From the NCBI RefSeq assembly GCF_007290395.2, contig NZ_CP041656.2, positions 2,790,001 to 2,854,000 of the forward strand: a stretch of DNA of 64,000 bases. Direction: 5' to 3'. This stretch comes from Bradyrhizobium cosmicum. Its GTDB lineage: Bacteria > Pseudomonadota > Alphaproteobacteria > Rhizobiales > Xanthobacteraceae. A program made the position numbers and the translations under genes. Shown here piece by piece: positions 47,759-56,287 of the stretch; the stretch's first letter is position 1; every line of letters starts with the position of its first letter. The notes under the pieces are model-generated. The model was not told the DNA's origin. It did no database searches and worked only from the letters and a program-made list of their open reading frames with translations.

Positions 47759-48538
47759 TTGTCCGACCTGGTACTCTCCGAGACGCGCGGCGCCGTCGCG
47801 CTGTTGACGTTCAACCGCCCGAACAAGCTCAATGCGCTGAGCTACGCCCTCATCGACCGCCTGATGGCGGTGCTCGACCGCATCGAGGACGACGCAAATA
47901 TCCGGGCGGTCGTGCTGACAGGCGCGGGCGATCGCGCCTTCTCGGCCGGTGCCGACATTGCCGAATTCTCGGACAGCGTGAGGTGCGGGCCGGATGTCGC
48001 GGTGAAGCAATTCGTGCGGCGCGGCCAGGGCATGACGGCGCGCCTGGAAGCGTTTCCGAAGCCGATCATCGCCGCGGTCAACGGCATCGCCTTCGGCGGC
48101 GGTTGCGAGATCACGGAAGCGGTGCATCTGGCCGTTGCGAGCGAGCGGGCGACTTTTGCCAAGCCCGAGATTGCCATCGGCATCACGCCGACCTTCGGCG
48201 GCACGCAGCGCCTGCCGCGGCTCGCGGGCCGCAAGCGGGCGCTGGAGCACCTGCTGACCGGCGATTCCTTTTTACCACAGCGAGCCCTGGAGATGGGACT
48301 GGTCAACCGCATCGTGCCTCACGAGCAACTGCTGGACGCAGCCTTCGCGCTGGCGGATCGCATCACGCGGCATTCACACCTGGCGGTGGCCCGAATCATC
48401 ACCGCCGCCACGCGCGGGCTCAACGTCTCGATTTCGGAAGGTCTCGCGATCGAGAGTGAGCAGTTCGCGCGCATGGCGGCGACACAGGACACGCGCGAGG
48501 CGCTCGATAGATGGCTCGCAGCCCGCGCGCAGCGCTAG
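47759..48538 (+). CDS. Enoyl-CoA hydratase (crotonase family)
   Basis: The 259-residue protein has the crotonase motifs VALLTFNRPNKLNALSY, LTGAGDRAFSAGADIAEF (oxyanion hole), and GIAFGGGCEITEAVHLAVASERATFAKPEIAIG, with the two Glu expected of a true hydratase (CEITE, KPEI). It hydrates trans-2-enoyl-CoA in beta-oxidation. The TTG start sits behind GGAAGGA; an ATG 54 bases upstream would give an unrelated N-terminus. It is divergent from, and probably repressed by, the TetR regulator. Confidence 0.9.
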   Translation: MSDLVLSETRGAVALLTFNRPNKLNALSYALIDRLMAVLDRIEDDANIRAVVLTGAGDRAFSAGADIAEFSDSVRCGPDVAVKQFVRRGQGMTARLEAFPKPIIAAVNGIAFGGGCEITEAVHLAVASERATFAKPEIAIGITPTFGGTQRLPRLAGRKRALEHLLTGDSFLPQRALEMGLVNRIVPHEQLLDAAFALADRITRHSHLAVARIITAATRGLNVSISEGLAIESEQFARMAATQDTREALDRWLAARAQR

Positions 48539-48740
48539 ACGCCGCGGGGCTGTGTCGACGGCTGCGACGACGGCGGCCGGTGCCGCAACCCCCCAGGCGG
48601 AGCGCTGGCAACCAGCGATTCACCATAAGCGCGAGGCCAAGGCATCGGGGAGATGAATCCGCAACCCATCCTGTCCATTGTGGCCGAACCTGGCGCCGCA
48701 TTGGCGCCCGGAGAAACTACGCCAGACAAGGTATCCGATT

Positions 48741-50072
48741 GTGTCCGATCTCACCGGTGCAGCACGATGGCTGGAGCCCGTGGCCGATATGGCGCCGCGA
48801 CGGAACATCTGGCTCGCCTGTCTGATCGCACTGACCACGCTGCTGGTGTTCGGCAATCTCGCCAACGATGCCGTGCTCGATGTCAAATATGGCTGGGACG
48901 TCCGGGTCAATTGCGCGGCGGTGGATGCGCATGTCGCCGGACTTGATCCCTACGTCGTCAAGAATCTGAAAGGCACCCGGCTTTCCTATCCCTATCTGCC
49001 GGTGACGCTGGATGTATTCCGTCCCCTATGTGCGGGCGGCGTTCTGGTCGGTCACTACAAGGGCGCCTTTCTCGCTCTCGCCGTGCTCTGCGGGTTGCTC
49101 TTGCCCGGTCTCGGCGGCTCGCGCCCGCGCGCACGCGATGTCGGGCTCAGGGTGTTCTGCGCGCTCGGCGCGTTTGTCGGCTTCGAATGGGTGCAGGCGT
49201 CGGGCAATTTCGCGATTCTGAGCGGCGTCCTGACCGCGATCGCGCTGAGGCTCCTGCTGTCTCAACCTCCCTCCCGAACGCCGGAGCACCGCAGTTCTCC
49301 GCTGCATCTGGCCGGCGCTGCGCTGCTCGGCCTCGTGATGTCGTTCAAGCTGGTGTTCTTCCCCGTGCTGGCTGCGCTGTATTTCCTGCCGCTGCCGCGC
49401 GGCCGCAAGCTGGTGTTGCTTGCGGTGGCGGCGTTCAGCTTCGCATTGCCGATCCTGATATCGTGGCTGGGATACCCCGATCTGTTCGCCAGCTGGCAGC
49501 TCGCGATGGCCGGAAAGATCCCCGACCAGCATGTCCTCGATCTCTTCGAGCTCAATCCGTCGCTGCTGCTGCTGGTGCATGACCTCATGACCCAGGCCGG
49601 CCTCGGTGACGGCAAGCCGGCCATCCTCGCGATGTATGTGCTCGCGGCACTCGCGCTCGTGCTGGTGCCATTCGCCTTGTCGGTCTTCCGCGCGGTCGCA
49701 AGCCGGCCCGCGCGCGAAAGAGAAACGCACCTTGCGCGACTGGATCGCTGGCTGATCGATCATCCGCGCACGGCCATGCGCATCACGGTGCTGGCCATGT
49801 TTGCGCTCTACCTCTGCTCGCCGCGTCTCAAGGAATATGCCTTCTTCGAGCTCGCGCTCTATGCCGCGATCCTGCTCGCCGATCTACCGGCGACGGCACT
49901 CGCTGCCGTTCTCACCCTCGGCCTGCTCGTTCCCTCGTTGAACTCACTTGTGGGACATTCGCTCGAGGGCAGTTATCTGCTGCTCGTTGTCGCGACGGCA
50001 TGCTTCTGGATCCTGCTGCTCGATTTTCGGGCGGAGCCGATACGCCTCGATCAGCAGGTTGCGGATGCATGA
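48741..50072 (+). CDS. GT87-like (DUF2029) polytopic membrane protein
   Basis: The roughly 443-residue protein has about 10 membrane segments, with the DUF2029/GT87-type loop near the N-terminus (NDAVLDVKYGWDVRVNCAAVDAHVAGLDPYVVKNLKGT) and a repeated Pro/Leu-rich core. GT87 members are polyprenyl-phosphate-dependent mannosyltransferases. The catalytic Asp would be in the first outside loop. The start is uncertain: GTG at the coordinate given, TTG 63 bases upstream, or ATG 48 bases downstream. Confidence 0.75.
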   Translation: MSDLTGAARWLEPVADMAPRRNIWLACLIALTTLLVFGNLANDAVLDVKYGWDVRVNCAAVDAHVAGLDPYVVKNLKGTRLSYPYLPVTLDVFRPLCAGGVLVGHYKGAFLALAVLCGLLLPGLGGSRPRARDVGLRVFCALGAFVGFEWVQASGNFAILSGVLTAIALRLLLSQPPSRTPEHRSSPLHLAGAALLGLVMSFKLVFFPVLAALYFLPLPRGRKLVLLAVAAFSFALPILISWLGYPDLFASWQLAMAGKIPDQHVLDLFELNPSLLLLVHDLMTQAGLGDGKPAILAMYVLAALALVLVPFALSVFRAVASRPARERETHLARLDRWLIDHPRTAMRITVLAMFALYLCSPRLKEYAFFELALYAAILLADLPATALAAVLTLGLLVPSLNSLVGHSLEGSYLLLVVATACFWILLLDFRAEPIRLDQQVADA

Positions 50073-50122
50073 ATGTGGCTCCGTCCGCCGGCACGTGGGC
50101 GTGAACGGCGTGGCGCGTGACC

Positions 50123-51655
50123 CTACCGGGACACGGGCTCTTTGAACTCCTCGCGCGAGGAGGCCTGTTGCCTCGTGTAGAGGCTTACATAAGCGCCGGT
50201 GTAGTCCTCTTTCCAGCCCCGCTCGCCAACGAGGAACCGCCTCAGCTCTTCGTGTCCTCTGAGCCAGAGCACGGCGTCGATCTTGTATTTGCTGATCGCC
50301 CTGTCCCACGTCGCCGCGTCGATGTCCCACCGCACCAGCTTGCGATAGTCCTGCAGCAGATCATCCGGATAGGCTGTTGCCGCGCGGCCGTCCACGAACA
50401 CGGGCACTGATCCCCGCGTCCGGAAGATCAGCAGCCCGCCGACGTTCCAGTGGTTCAGGACACGTGCATGCGAGCAATGCACCTTGAGATACTCGGCATC
50501 CTCGTCCGAGAGCATGTCGGGCAACGCCAGAGCCGGTCTCACATGCATGAGGGTCAACGGCAGAAGCAGCACGCCGACCACGCCTGCCGCCAGCATCGCG
50601 CGCTGGATCTTGAAGCTCGAACGGCGTTTGGGCAAGAGATGGTCGATGTGAAGCGCCATCGGGACGCTCGAGAAGATGAAGAAGAACGCGGCGTACCTGA
50701 ACTGATAGAGACCGAGAGCGAGAAACAGCCACGCCAGCGTGCGCGCCTCGAGGGGGATCCGCGTCGTGTTGCGGTCCCACAGCTCCAGCACGACGAACGC
50801 CAAGGCATAGACGATGCCCGGAAGGCTTCCCGGCATCACCATGTTGTGCAAATAGGGGCGCCATTCGCCGATATCGGCCTGGACGAAATGACCGAGCGTC
50901 GCCGTCACGCCGTCATAGACATGCCATCCCAGCGGATTGACGAAGATCGCGAGGACACACCCGGCGCCTGCGAGGCAGTCATTCCGGAAGTTGGCCCAGT
51001 CCCGCCGCAGCAGGGCGCCGGCGCAAAAGACACCGATGATGGGAAAGGCCAGCACGAAGCCGCCGTGCAGATTGACCCAGAGCACCATCAGCGGCGGCAA
51101 CAGGAACCATCCACGCCGGTGCAGGCATTCCCCGTAGAAGACGACTGCGAACAGCATGGTCGCCATGTTCGGCGATGCCGCCAGATACATGTTCGGCGAC
51201 GCTTCGTAGCAGGGATAGAGCAGGCAGGCGGCGAAGACCGCGATGCAGACCGCAGGCGCCGATGCGTCGCTGCGCAAGCCGCAGGATGCGAGATATCCGG
51301 CAATGACCGCGCCGGCGGCGACGACCATCAGTACGATGCCGGCAAAGCCCGTGTGCTGATACAGCAGGCTGGCGATCACGTCCCAGAGCCATGACAGATT
51401 GTACCAGCGCTTGTCGCCGAGGGTGAACGCCCAGGGATCCTGGAGCGGGACTTCGCCTCGCTCCCGGATCAGGTTGCCGGCGGCAAGATGCCAGCCGAGG
51501 TCATAATGGCCGAGCATCAGCGGCGCGTTCGACAGATAGAAGACGCCGAGGAAAGCGATCAGGAAGACGTAGGTTTCGAGCCCACCCGGGAGACGTCCGA
51601 TTGCCGCAGGCGCCGCGCCAATCCCGGACCCGGACCACTTCTCGCGCGCGTCCAT
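50123..51655 (-). CDS. Polytopic membrane protein, possible glycosyltransferase
   Basis: This 510-residue protein has about 10 membrane segments and a C-terminal soluble domain of about 100 residues. The first outside loop reads LMLGHYDLGWHLAAGNLIRERGEVPLQDPWAFT, a layout shared with GT39/GT83-like enzymes and related uncharacterised proteins. The C-terminal domain ends with YIKY- and RGHEELRRF-like segments. I do not recognise a specific family with certainty. The ATG at MDAREKWSG is chosen; one 42 bases upstream is possible. Confidence 0.7.
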   Translation of the reverse strand: MDAREKWSGSGIGAAPAAIGRLPGGLETYVFLIAFLGVFYLSNAPLMLGHYDLGWHLAAGNLIRERGEVPLQDPWAFTLGDKRWYNLSWLWDVIASLLYQHTGFAGIVLMVVAAGAVIAGYLASCGLRSDASAPAVCIAVFAACLLYPCYEASPNMYLAASPNMATMLFAVVFYGECLHRRGWFLLPPLMVLWVNLHGGFVLAFPIIGVFCAGALLRRDWANFRNDCLAGAGCVLAIFVNPLGWHVYDGVTATLGHFVQADIGEWRPYLHNMVMPGSLPGIVYALAFVVLELWDRNTTRIPLEARTLAWLFLALGLYQFRYAAFFFIFSSVPMALHIDHLLPKRRSSFKIQRAMLAAGVVGVLLLPLTLMHVRPALALPDMLSDEDAEYLKVHCSHARVLNHWNVGGLLIFRTRGSVPVFVDGRAATAYPDDLLQDYRKLVRWDIDAATWDRAISKYKIDAVLWLRGHEELRRFLVGERGWKEDYTGAYVSLYTRQQASSREEFKEPVSR

Positions 51656-51901
51656 CGGGGCTCTCACCTTCGCAGCCCGCCGCGCCAGGCCCTGCATCGT
51701 TCCGGATCAGCATCGATGGGCAGCAGACATGGCTCGCTTTATCGGGGTAACAATCTAAGGATGTGTAAATGCCTGCCGCGCAACTCGCGTTCCGGACGTG
51801 CAGGGCAGTGTTGGCAAATGAATGATCGCGTCGGTGGCGCGGTGTCGCTGGACGAATGGGCTTCCGGCTCGCGCGTCGGCTTACGCCATCAATTCTGTTG
51901 G

Positions 51902-51987
51902 TGCGGGCAGCCGGGGTCGAACCGGCACAGCGCTTGCGCACCGAGGGATTTTAAGTCCCTTGCGTCTACCAATTCCGCCATGCCCGC
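51902..51987 (-). tRNA. tRNA-Leu (anticodon UAA)
   Basis: Read on the minus strand, GCGGGCA pairs with TGCCCGC in the acceptor stem, with discriminator A followed by an encoded CCA (51899-51901). The D-arm is GGCGGAATTGGTAGACGC, the anticodon loop CTTAAAA gives UAA, a long variable arm (CGGTGCGCAAGCGCTG) marks a class II tRNA, and the T-arm is GGTTCGACCCC. It decodes UUA, a rare codon in this GC-rich genome. Confidence 0.97.
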
Positions 51988-52162
51988 TTGATCCAACGAG
52001 ATCAAACACTTAAGTCCAGCTCCGGCCGTTTGGAATTGGCGCGCGTCGCGGGCCGGATGGATGGCTCTTCCTTAAGCGAGGCGACCGCGCAAGGCAAAGC
52101 CTCAATCCGGACATCTGGCCCTGCTTTAGGCATTCTCAATTCAAAAGGACTAACTTCCCGGC

Positions 52163-52588
52163 ATGCCTGCTTCGTTTTCCTTCCGCCTGCGCTCACGTTG
52201 CGCGGCTGCCGCGCTCCTCGCGGCCGGTTTCGTGCTGTCCGGCTGCGCGGGCATGAGCGAGACGATCGCTCCGGCTTTCGCCGACCCCGCCAAATACGAA
52301 CTGTACGACTGCAAGCAGCTCGAGGCGGAGCGCAAGTCGCTGGCCATGCGCACGGCGGATTTGCAGAGGCTGATGGACAAGGCTGAGACGGGGACTGGCG
52401 GTGCGGTCGTGTCCGAGCTTGCCTACCGCAACGACTACGTTGCGGTGCGCGGGCAGGCGCAGCTCGCCGAAGACGCTTGGCGCCGCAACAGGTGCCGGGA
52501 AACCCCGCCTGGTGCGGCATCGGAGACTTCAGGGCCGCAGCGGCCGGACATCAAGCCGGCGCCGCAATCCGGTCGCACCGTTCGCTGA
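52163..52588 (+). CDS. Small lipoprotein
   Basis: This 141-residue protein starts with a type II signal peptide (MPASFSFRLRSRCAAAALL then a lipobox VLSGC, Cys at about residue 28). The mature part is helical and charged (YDCKQLEAERKSLAMRTADLQRLMDKAE), with coiled-coil character up to about residue 100, then a Pro-rich tail. It should be anchored to the periplasmic face of a membrane. I know no specific function. It stands alone next to the tRNA-Leu gene. Confidence 0.82.
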   Translation: MPASFSFRLRSRCAAAALLAAGFVLSGCAGMSETIAPAFADPAKYELYDCKQLEAERKSLAMRTADLQRLMDKAETGTGGAVVSELAYRNDYVAVRGQAQLAEDAWRRNRCRETPPGAASETSGPQRPDIKPAPQSGRTVR

Positions 52589-52601
52589 GCCGAATTCCGC
52601 C

Positions 52602-53804
52602 TCAGGGGCGCCAGCCGTAGATCCAATCCTGCCGCGCCAGCATCCGCTCAGGGCCGAGGGCGCGGATCGCAAGATCGCGCGCGATCGCGAGCGGCCCGCC
52701 CAAATGATAGATGCGGCCCTGCTGCCGCGCGGTCCGCTGCACGCGCCTCACCCGCGCCTGGCGCGCGCGGCCATATTGCTTCAGCGCGGCCGTGATGCCG
52801 GCTGTGCTCCCGGCGGCCTCGGCGCTCAAATGCCGGGCCAGCACGGCGGCATCCTCGATCGCCATGCCGGCGCCCTGGGCGGCGAATGGCAGCATCGCAT
52901 GCACGGCATCGCCGAGCAGCGCGACCGGGCCGCTGCTCCACGGGCAGCCGTCGGGCACGCCGAACAGCGCCCATTTGCGCCAGGTGTCGACCGCGGCGAG
53001 CATCATGCGCGCCGCCGGCGGCCAGCGCGGCGCGGCGAAGGCGTCCATCACCTCGAACGGATCGCCCGGCGTGCTCCAGCCCGGCCTGTTCCAGGTGCCC
53101 GGCAGCACCGCGACCACGTTGATCTGGCGTCCGCCCGCGATCGGGTAGGCGACCAGATGGGCGTTCGGCCCCATCCAGAGCTGCACCCGCCGCGCGGTGA
53201 AATCCTTCGGCAGTTGCGTCGCGTCCAGCGTGCCGCGCCAGGCGATCAGCCCGGAGAAGCGCGGCTGCACTTCGGGAAACAGATGCTGGCGCACAGTCGA
53301 CCAGATGCCGTCGGCGCCGATCAACGCGCTCGCAAGATCGCTGCGGCGGATCGTGCCGCTGCGGTGGACGACCGTCAGCCCCCTGGCGTGGGGCGCGACA
53401 TCCTCGAAGGTCGCACCCAGCTTCAGGTCGATATCGGGATGATCGGACACCGCGCCGGCCAGTGCCGATTGCAGGTCGGCGCGGTGCACCACCCAATAGG
53501 GGGCACCCGCGCGCGCTGACGCGGCTTCGCCCAGCGGCATGCGCAGCAATTCGCCGCCGGCCCGCGCGCTCATGATGCAGAGCGCCTCGGGCGTGACGGC
53601 GCGCAGCTTGAGCCGCTCGGTCAGGCCGAGCTCGACCAGCACGCGGCTGGCATTGGGAGAGAGTTGCAGGCCGGCGCCGACTTCCTCGAGCCGCTCGGCC
53701 TTTTCCAGCACCACGATGCGGAAACCGCGGGCCGCGAGCGCAAGCGCGGCCGTCAGTCCACCGATGCCGGCACCGGCGATGACAATCGTTCGGGAGAGCG
53801 TCAC
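52602..53804 (-). CDS. FAD-dependent monooxygenase (salicylate-hydroxylase-like)
   Basis: This 400-residue class A flavoprotein monooxygenase has the FAD motif VIAGAGIGGLTAALALAARG, the second motif ALIGADGIWSTVR and the third, VALLGDAVHAMLPFAAQGAG. It would hydroxylate an aromatic substrate using NAD(P)H and oxygen; the substrate is unknown. It lies 19 bases downstream of a small zinc-finger gene, so the two are probably one unit. Confidence 0.92.
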   Translation of the reverse strand: MTLSRTIVIAGAGIGGLTAALALAARGFRIVVLEKAERLEEVGAGLQLSPNASRVLVELGLTERLKLRAVTPEALCIMSARAGGELLRMPLGEAASARAGAPYWVVHRADLQSALAGAVSDHPDIDLKLGATFEDVAPHARGLTVVHRSGTIRRSDLASALIGADGIWSTVRQHLFPEVQPRFSGLIAWRGTLDATQLPKDFTARRVQLWMGPNAHLVAYPIAGGRQINVVAVLPGTWNRPGWSTPGDPFEVMDAFAAPRWPPAARMMLAAVDTWRKWALFGVPDGCPWSSGPVALLGDAVHAMLPFAAQGAGMAIEDAAVLARHLSAEAAGSTAGITAALKQYGRARQARVRRVQRTARQQGRIYHLGGPLAIARDLAIRALGPERMLARQDWIYGWRP

Positions 53805-53823
53805 CCCTGACCGATGCGGGCGG

Positions 53824-54069
53824 TCAGGCCACCTTGTCCTTCAGCACGCATTCCGGCGGACGGGCTTCGCCCGGCTTCAGGTCGGCGGCGAAACGGTACA
53901 GGGTCGAGCAGTAGGGGCAGATGATCTCGTTGTCGTTGCCAAGGTCCAGGAAGACGTGCGGATGGTCGAACGGAGGGTTGGCGCCGACGCACATGAACTC
54001 TTGCGAGCCGATCTCGATGACGGGAACACCGGCATCGTTGTGGAAGTGCGGGACGACATGGTCGGACAT
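53824..54069 (-). CDS. Zinc-finger protein (zf-CHCC, NDUFS6-like)
   Basis: The 81-residue protein has the short zinc-binding pattern of the zf-CHCC family: HVFLDLGNDNEIICPYCSTLYRF, with CPYC plus a preceding Cys (MCVG) and His (HPHVF). The mitochondrial counterpart is NDUFS6, an assembly-type subunit of complex I, which fits an alphaproteobacterium. Its role in bacteria is not established. It begins the two-gene unit with the FAD monooxygenase. Confidence 0.88.
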   Translation of the reverse strand: MSDHVVPHFHNDAGVPVIEIGSQEFMCVGANPPFDHPHVFLDLGNDNEIICPYCSTLYRFAADLKPGEARPPECVLKDKVA

Positions 54070-54361
54070 CGAAGTTCATCCTGGAGTGGCAATGGCGGCA
54101 GACACAATCAACAACTGACGCGGCATCTTTGAGGCGCCGCGGACCATACTGGCGGGTGCAGCTGATTGCTAGTCCAGCGGAACCGAAAGGTTCGCAATCG
54201 CCCCATGCTCATTTGCTCATGCAAATTCGACACAATCTTGCGGCCTGAGAGAAGCCCTTCTTTCGTCGGGGACGTTGTGTCGCAATTTTGGCATACTATG
54301 TCTGTGGACAAGCGGAATTGCGACGAAAGACCAACCACAGGCAAGCATCCGGGCTCTCTGC

Positions 54362-55498
54362 ATGAAGTGGCTGCGAATCAGCACAGCGTTGACCGGGATT
54401 GCGGCCTGCGGCTTTCTGCTCGCGCAGGTGGCGCCGCATGCCCGCGAGGCCGGCGCGATTTTCGCTGCCCAGGACGATCCGGCCGCGTTGTCCGAGCTCA
54501 AGCTCGACGCGCTGCTGCGGCAGGGCGACCGCCTGGTGCAGGACAATATCGAGGCTGCGCTCGCCGCTGGTGATGCCGACCTCGCCGACAGCTTCGTGGC
54601 GCTGGCGCGTGACCGCAACATCGCGCTTTCAGACGATCTGCTGAGCCGGGTGAGCGATGCGGTCAAGGCCGAGAATTCCACCTCGCATTTTGCCAAACGG
54701 TTTGCCACCGGCCTCGTCACCGGAAATGCCGACGATGTCGCGAGCCTGTCCGGGACGGTGGCCGGCGATCTCTTCGTGATCGGCGATGTCAGGGATGTCG
54801 TGCGCGAGGGCAAGCATCTCGCGATGGGCGAGGACGCCGACCACCTCGTGCTCGGCCTTGCGACCGCGGGCCTTGCGGTGACGGCCGTGACCTACATGTC
54901 GGTCGGTGGCGCGGCTCCGGTGCGCGCCGGCCTGACGCTCGTGAAGGATGCGCGGAAAGTCGGGCGGCTCGGTGAAGGGCTTGCCGTATGGGCGGGCCGG
55001 TCCGCGCGCGACGTCGTCGATGGCCCGATGCTGCAGAGCGCGGTCGCCAGGGGTTCGGTGTTCCGTCCGGGCGAGACCGTCAGTGCGATCAAGGCCGCGT
55101 TCCGCGTCGAGAAGGCCGGCGCCCTGGTCCGGCTCGGCAAGGACGTCACACGCGTTGCCGAGAAGACCGGCACGCGCGGCGCCATGGACAGCCTGCGCAT
55201 CGCCGAAGGCCCGAAGGATGTCGCGCGCGCGGCACGGCTTGCGGAAGCGCAGGGCGGCAAGACCCGCGCGATCATGAAGCTGCTTGGCCGCGGCGCGCTG
55301 CTGCTCGTCGGCGGCGCGTTCGACCTTGCGCTTTGGCTGTTCGGCGCGGCCCTGACGCTGTTTGGCCTGGTGTCGTCGATCAAGGCGGCCACCGAGCGCC
55401 TCACCCAGGCCTGGTGCGATCGCAGACGAGCGCGGCGGCTGCGCCGGGCGCAGGTCGCCGCTGAAGCCGCTCTGGCGAACGCGGCGCTGACCGCTTAA
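54362..55498 (+). CDS. Membrane protein of unknown function
   Basis: This 378-residue protein has an N-terminal hydrophobic segment (MKWLRISTALTGIAACGFLLAQ), a region rich in repeated helices (about 40-130), a second membrane segment near residue 175 (LATAGLAVTAVTYMSVGGAAP) and a third near 315-345 (RGALLLVGGAFDLALWLFGAALTLFGL), ending in a basic Arg-rich tail. I recognise no family. The chosen ATG begins the leader; an in-frame ATG 87 bases upstream gives an unlikely N-terminus. Confidence 0.75.
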   Translation: MKWLRISTALTGIAACGFLLAQVAPHAREAGAIFAAQDDPAALSELKLDALLRQGDRLVQDNIEAALAAGDADLADSFVALARDRNIALSDDLLSRVSDAVKAENSTSHFAKRFATGLVTGNADDVASLSGTVAGDLFVIGDVRDVVREGKHLAMGEDADHLVLGLATAGLAVTAVTYMSVGGAAPVRAGLTLVKDARKVGRLGEGLAVWAGRSARDVVDGPMLQSAVARGSVFRPGETVSAIKAAFRVEKAGALVRLGKDVTRVAEKTGTRGAMDSLRIAEGPKDVARAARLAEAQGGKTRAIMKLLGRGALLLVGGAFDLALWLFGAALTLFGLVSSIKAATERLTQAWCDRRRARRLRRAQVAAEAALANAALTA

Positions 55499-55528
55499 GA
55501 TCAATCTCTCCCCTCGATACCGGAACTG

Positions 55529-56287
55529 ATGATGCCGAGCTTTCACAACGGCGCCGTTGAAATTGCCTATCTCGACGAAGGCGAGGGCGATCCGATCGTC
55601 CTGGTGCACGGCTTCGCCTCCAGCAAGAACGTGAACTGGGTCTATCCGACCTGGGTCTCCGAGCTGCGCAAGAACGGCCGCCGCGTCATCGCGCTGGACA
55701 ATCGCGGCCACGGCGAGAGCGCAAAGCTCTACGAGCCCGCGCAATATTCGATTCCCACCATGGCTGGCGACGTGCTCGCGCTGATGGATCATCTCGCCAT
55801 CCCGCAGGCCGACATCATGGGCTATTCGATGGGCGGGCGGATGACGGCCTGGCTCGGCCTAAACGAGCCGCAGCGCCTGCGCTCGGCGATCCTCGGCGGC
55901 ATCGGCATCGGTGGCTTGATCGAGGGCACCGGGCCCGGCGAGAATGTCGCGGAGGCGCTGGAAGCGCCCTCGCTCGACGACGTCACCGATCCCGTCGGCC
56001 GCACCTTTCGCGCCTTTGCCGACCAGACCCGCTCGGACCGTGTGGCGCTGGCCGCGTGCCTGCGCGGCACGCGCGACCTCATGACGAAAGAGGAGGCCGC
56101 ACGCATCGACGTGCCCGTGCTGATCGCGGTCGGCAGCACCGATGACGTCGCGGGCTCCGCCAGCGCGTTAGGTGCGATCATCCCGGGATCGGAAGTGCTA
56201 GACATTCCGGGGCGCGATCACATGCGCGCGGTCGGCGACAAGGTCTATAAGGTTGGCGTGCTGGACTTCCTCTCACGCCGAGGGTGA
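55529..56287 (+). CDS. Alpha/beta hydrolase
   Basis: The 252-residue protein is a compact alpha/beta hydrolase: LVHGFASSKNVNW (oxyanion hole), the nucleophile elbow GYSMGGRM with Ser at about residue 98, VGSTDDVAG (Asp) and GRDHMRAV (His). It probably cleaves an ester or lactone. The substrate is unknown. Two ATGs are adjacent at the start. Its stop codon overlaps the convergent GT-like gene by 15 bases. Confidence 0.9.
   Translation: MMPSFHNGAVEIAYLDEGEGDPIVLVHGFASSKNVNWVYPTWVSELRKNGRRVIALDNRGHGESAKLYEPAQYSIPTMAGDVLALMDHLAIPQADIMGYSMGGRMTAWLGLNEPQRLRSAILGGIGIGGLIEGTGPGENVAEALEAPSLDDVTDPVGRTFRAFADQTRSDRVALAACLRGTRDLMTKEEAARIDVPVLIAVGSTDDVAGSASALGAIIPGSEVLDIPGRDHMRAVGDKVYKVGVLDFLSRRG

Noticed and set aside
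54108..54344. A 78-codon frame on the minus strand before the unknown membrane protein gene
   Set aside because: There is no ribosome binding site and the composition is unlike neighbouring genes; it lies in the probable promoter region.
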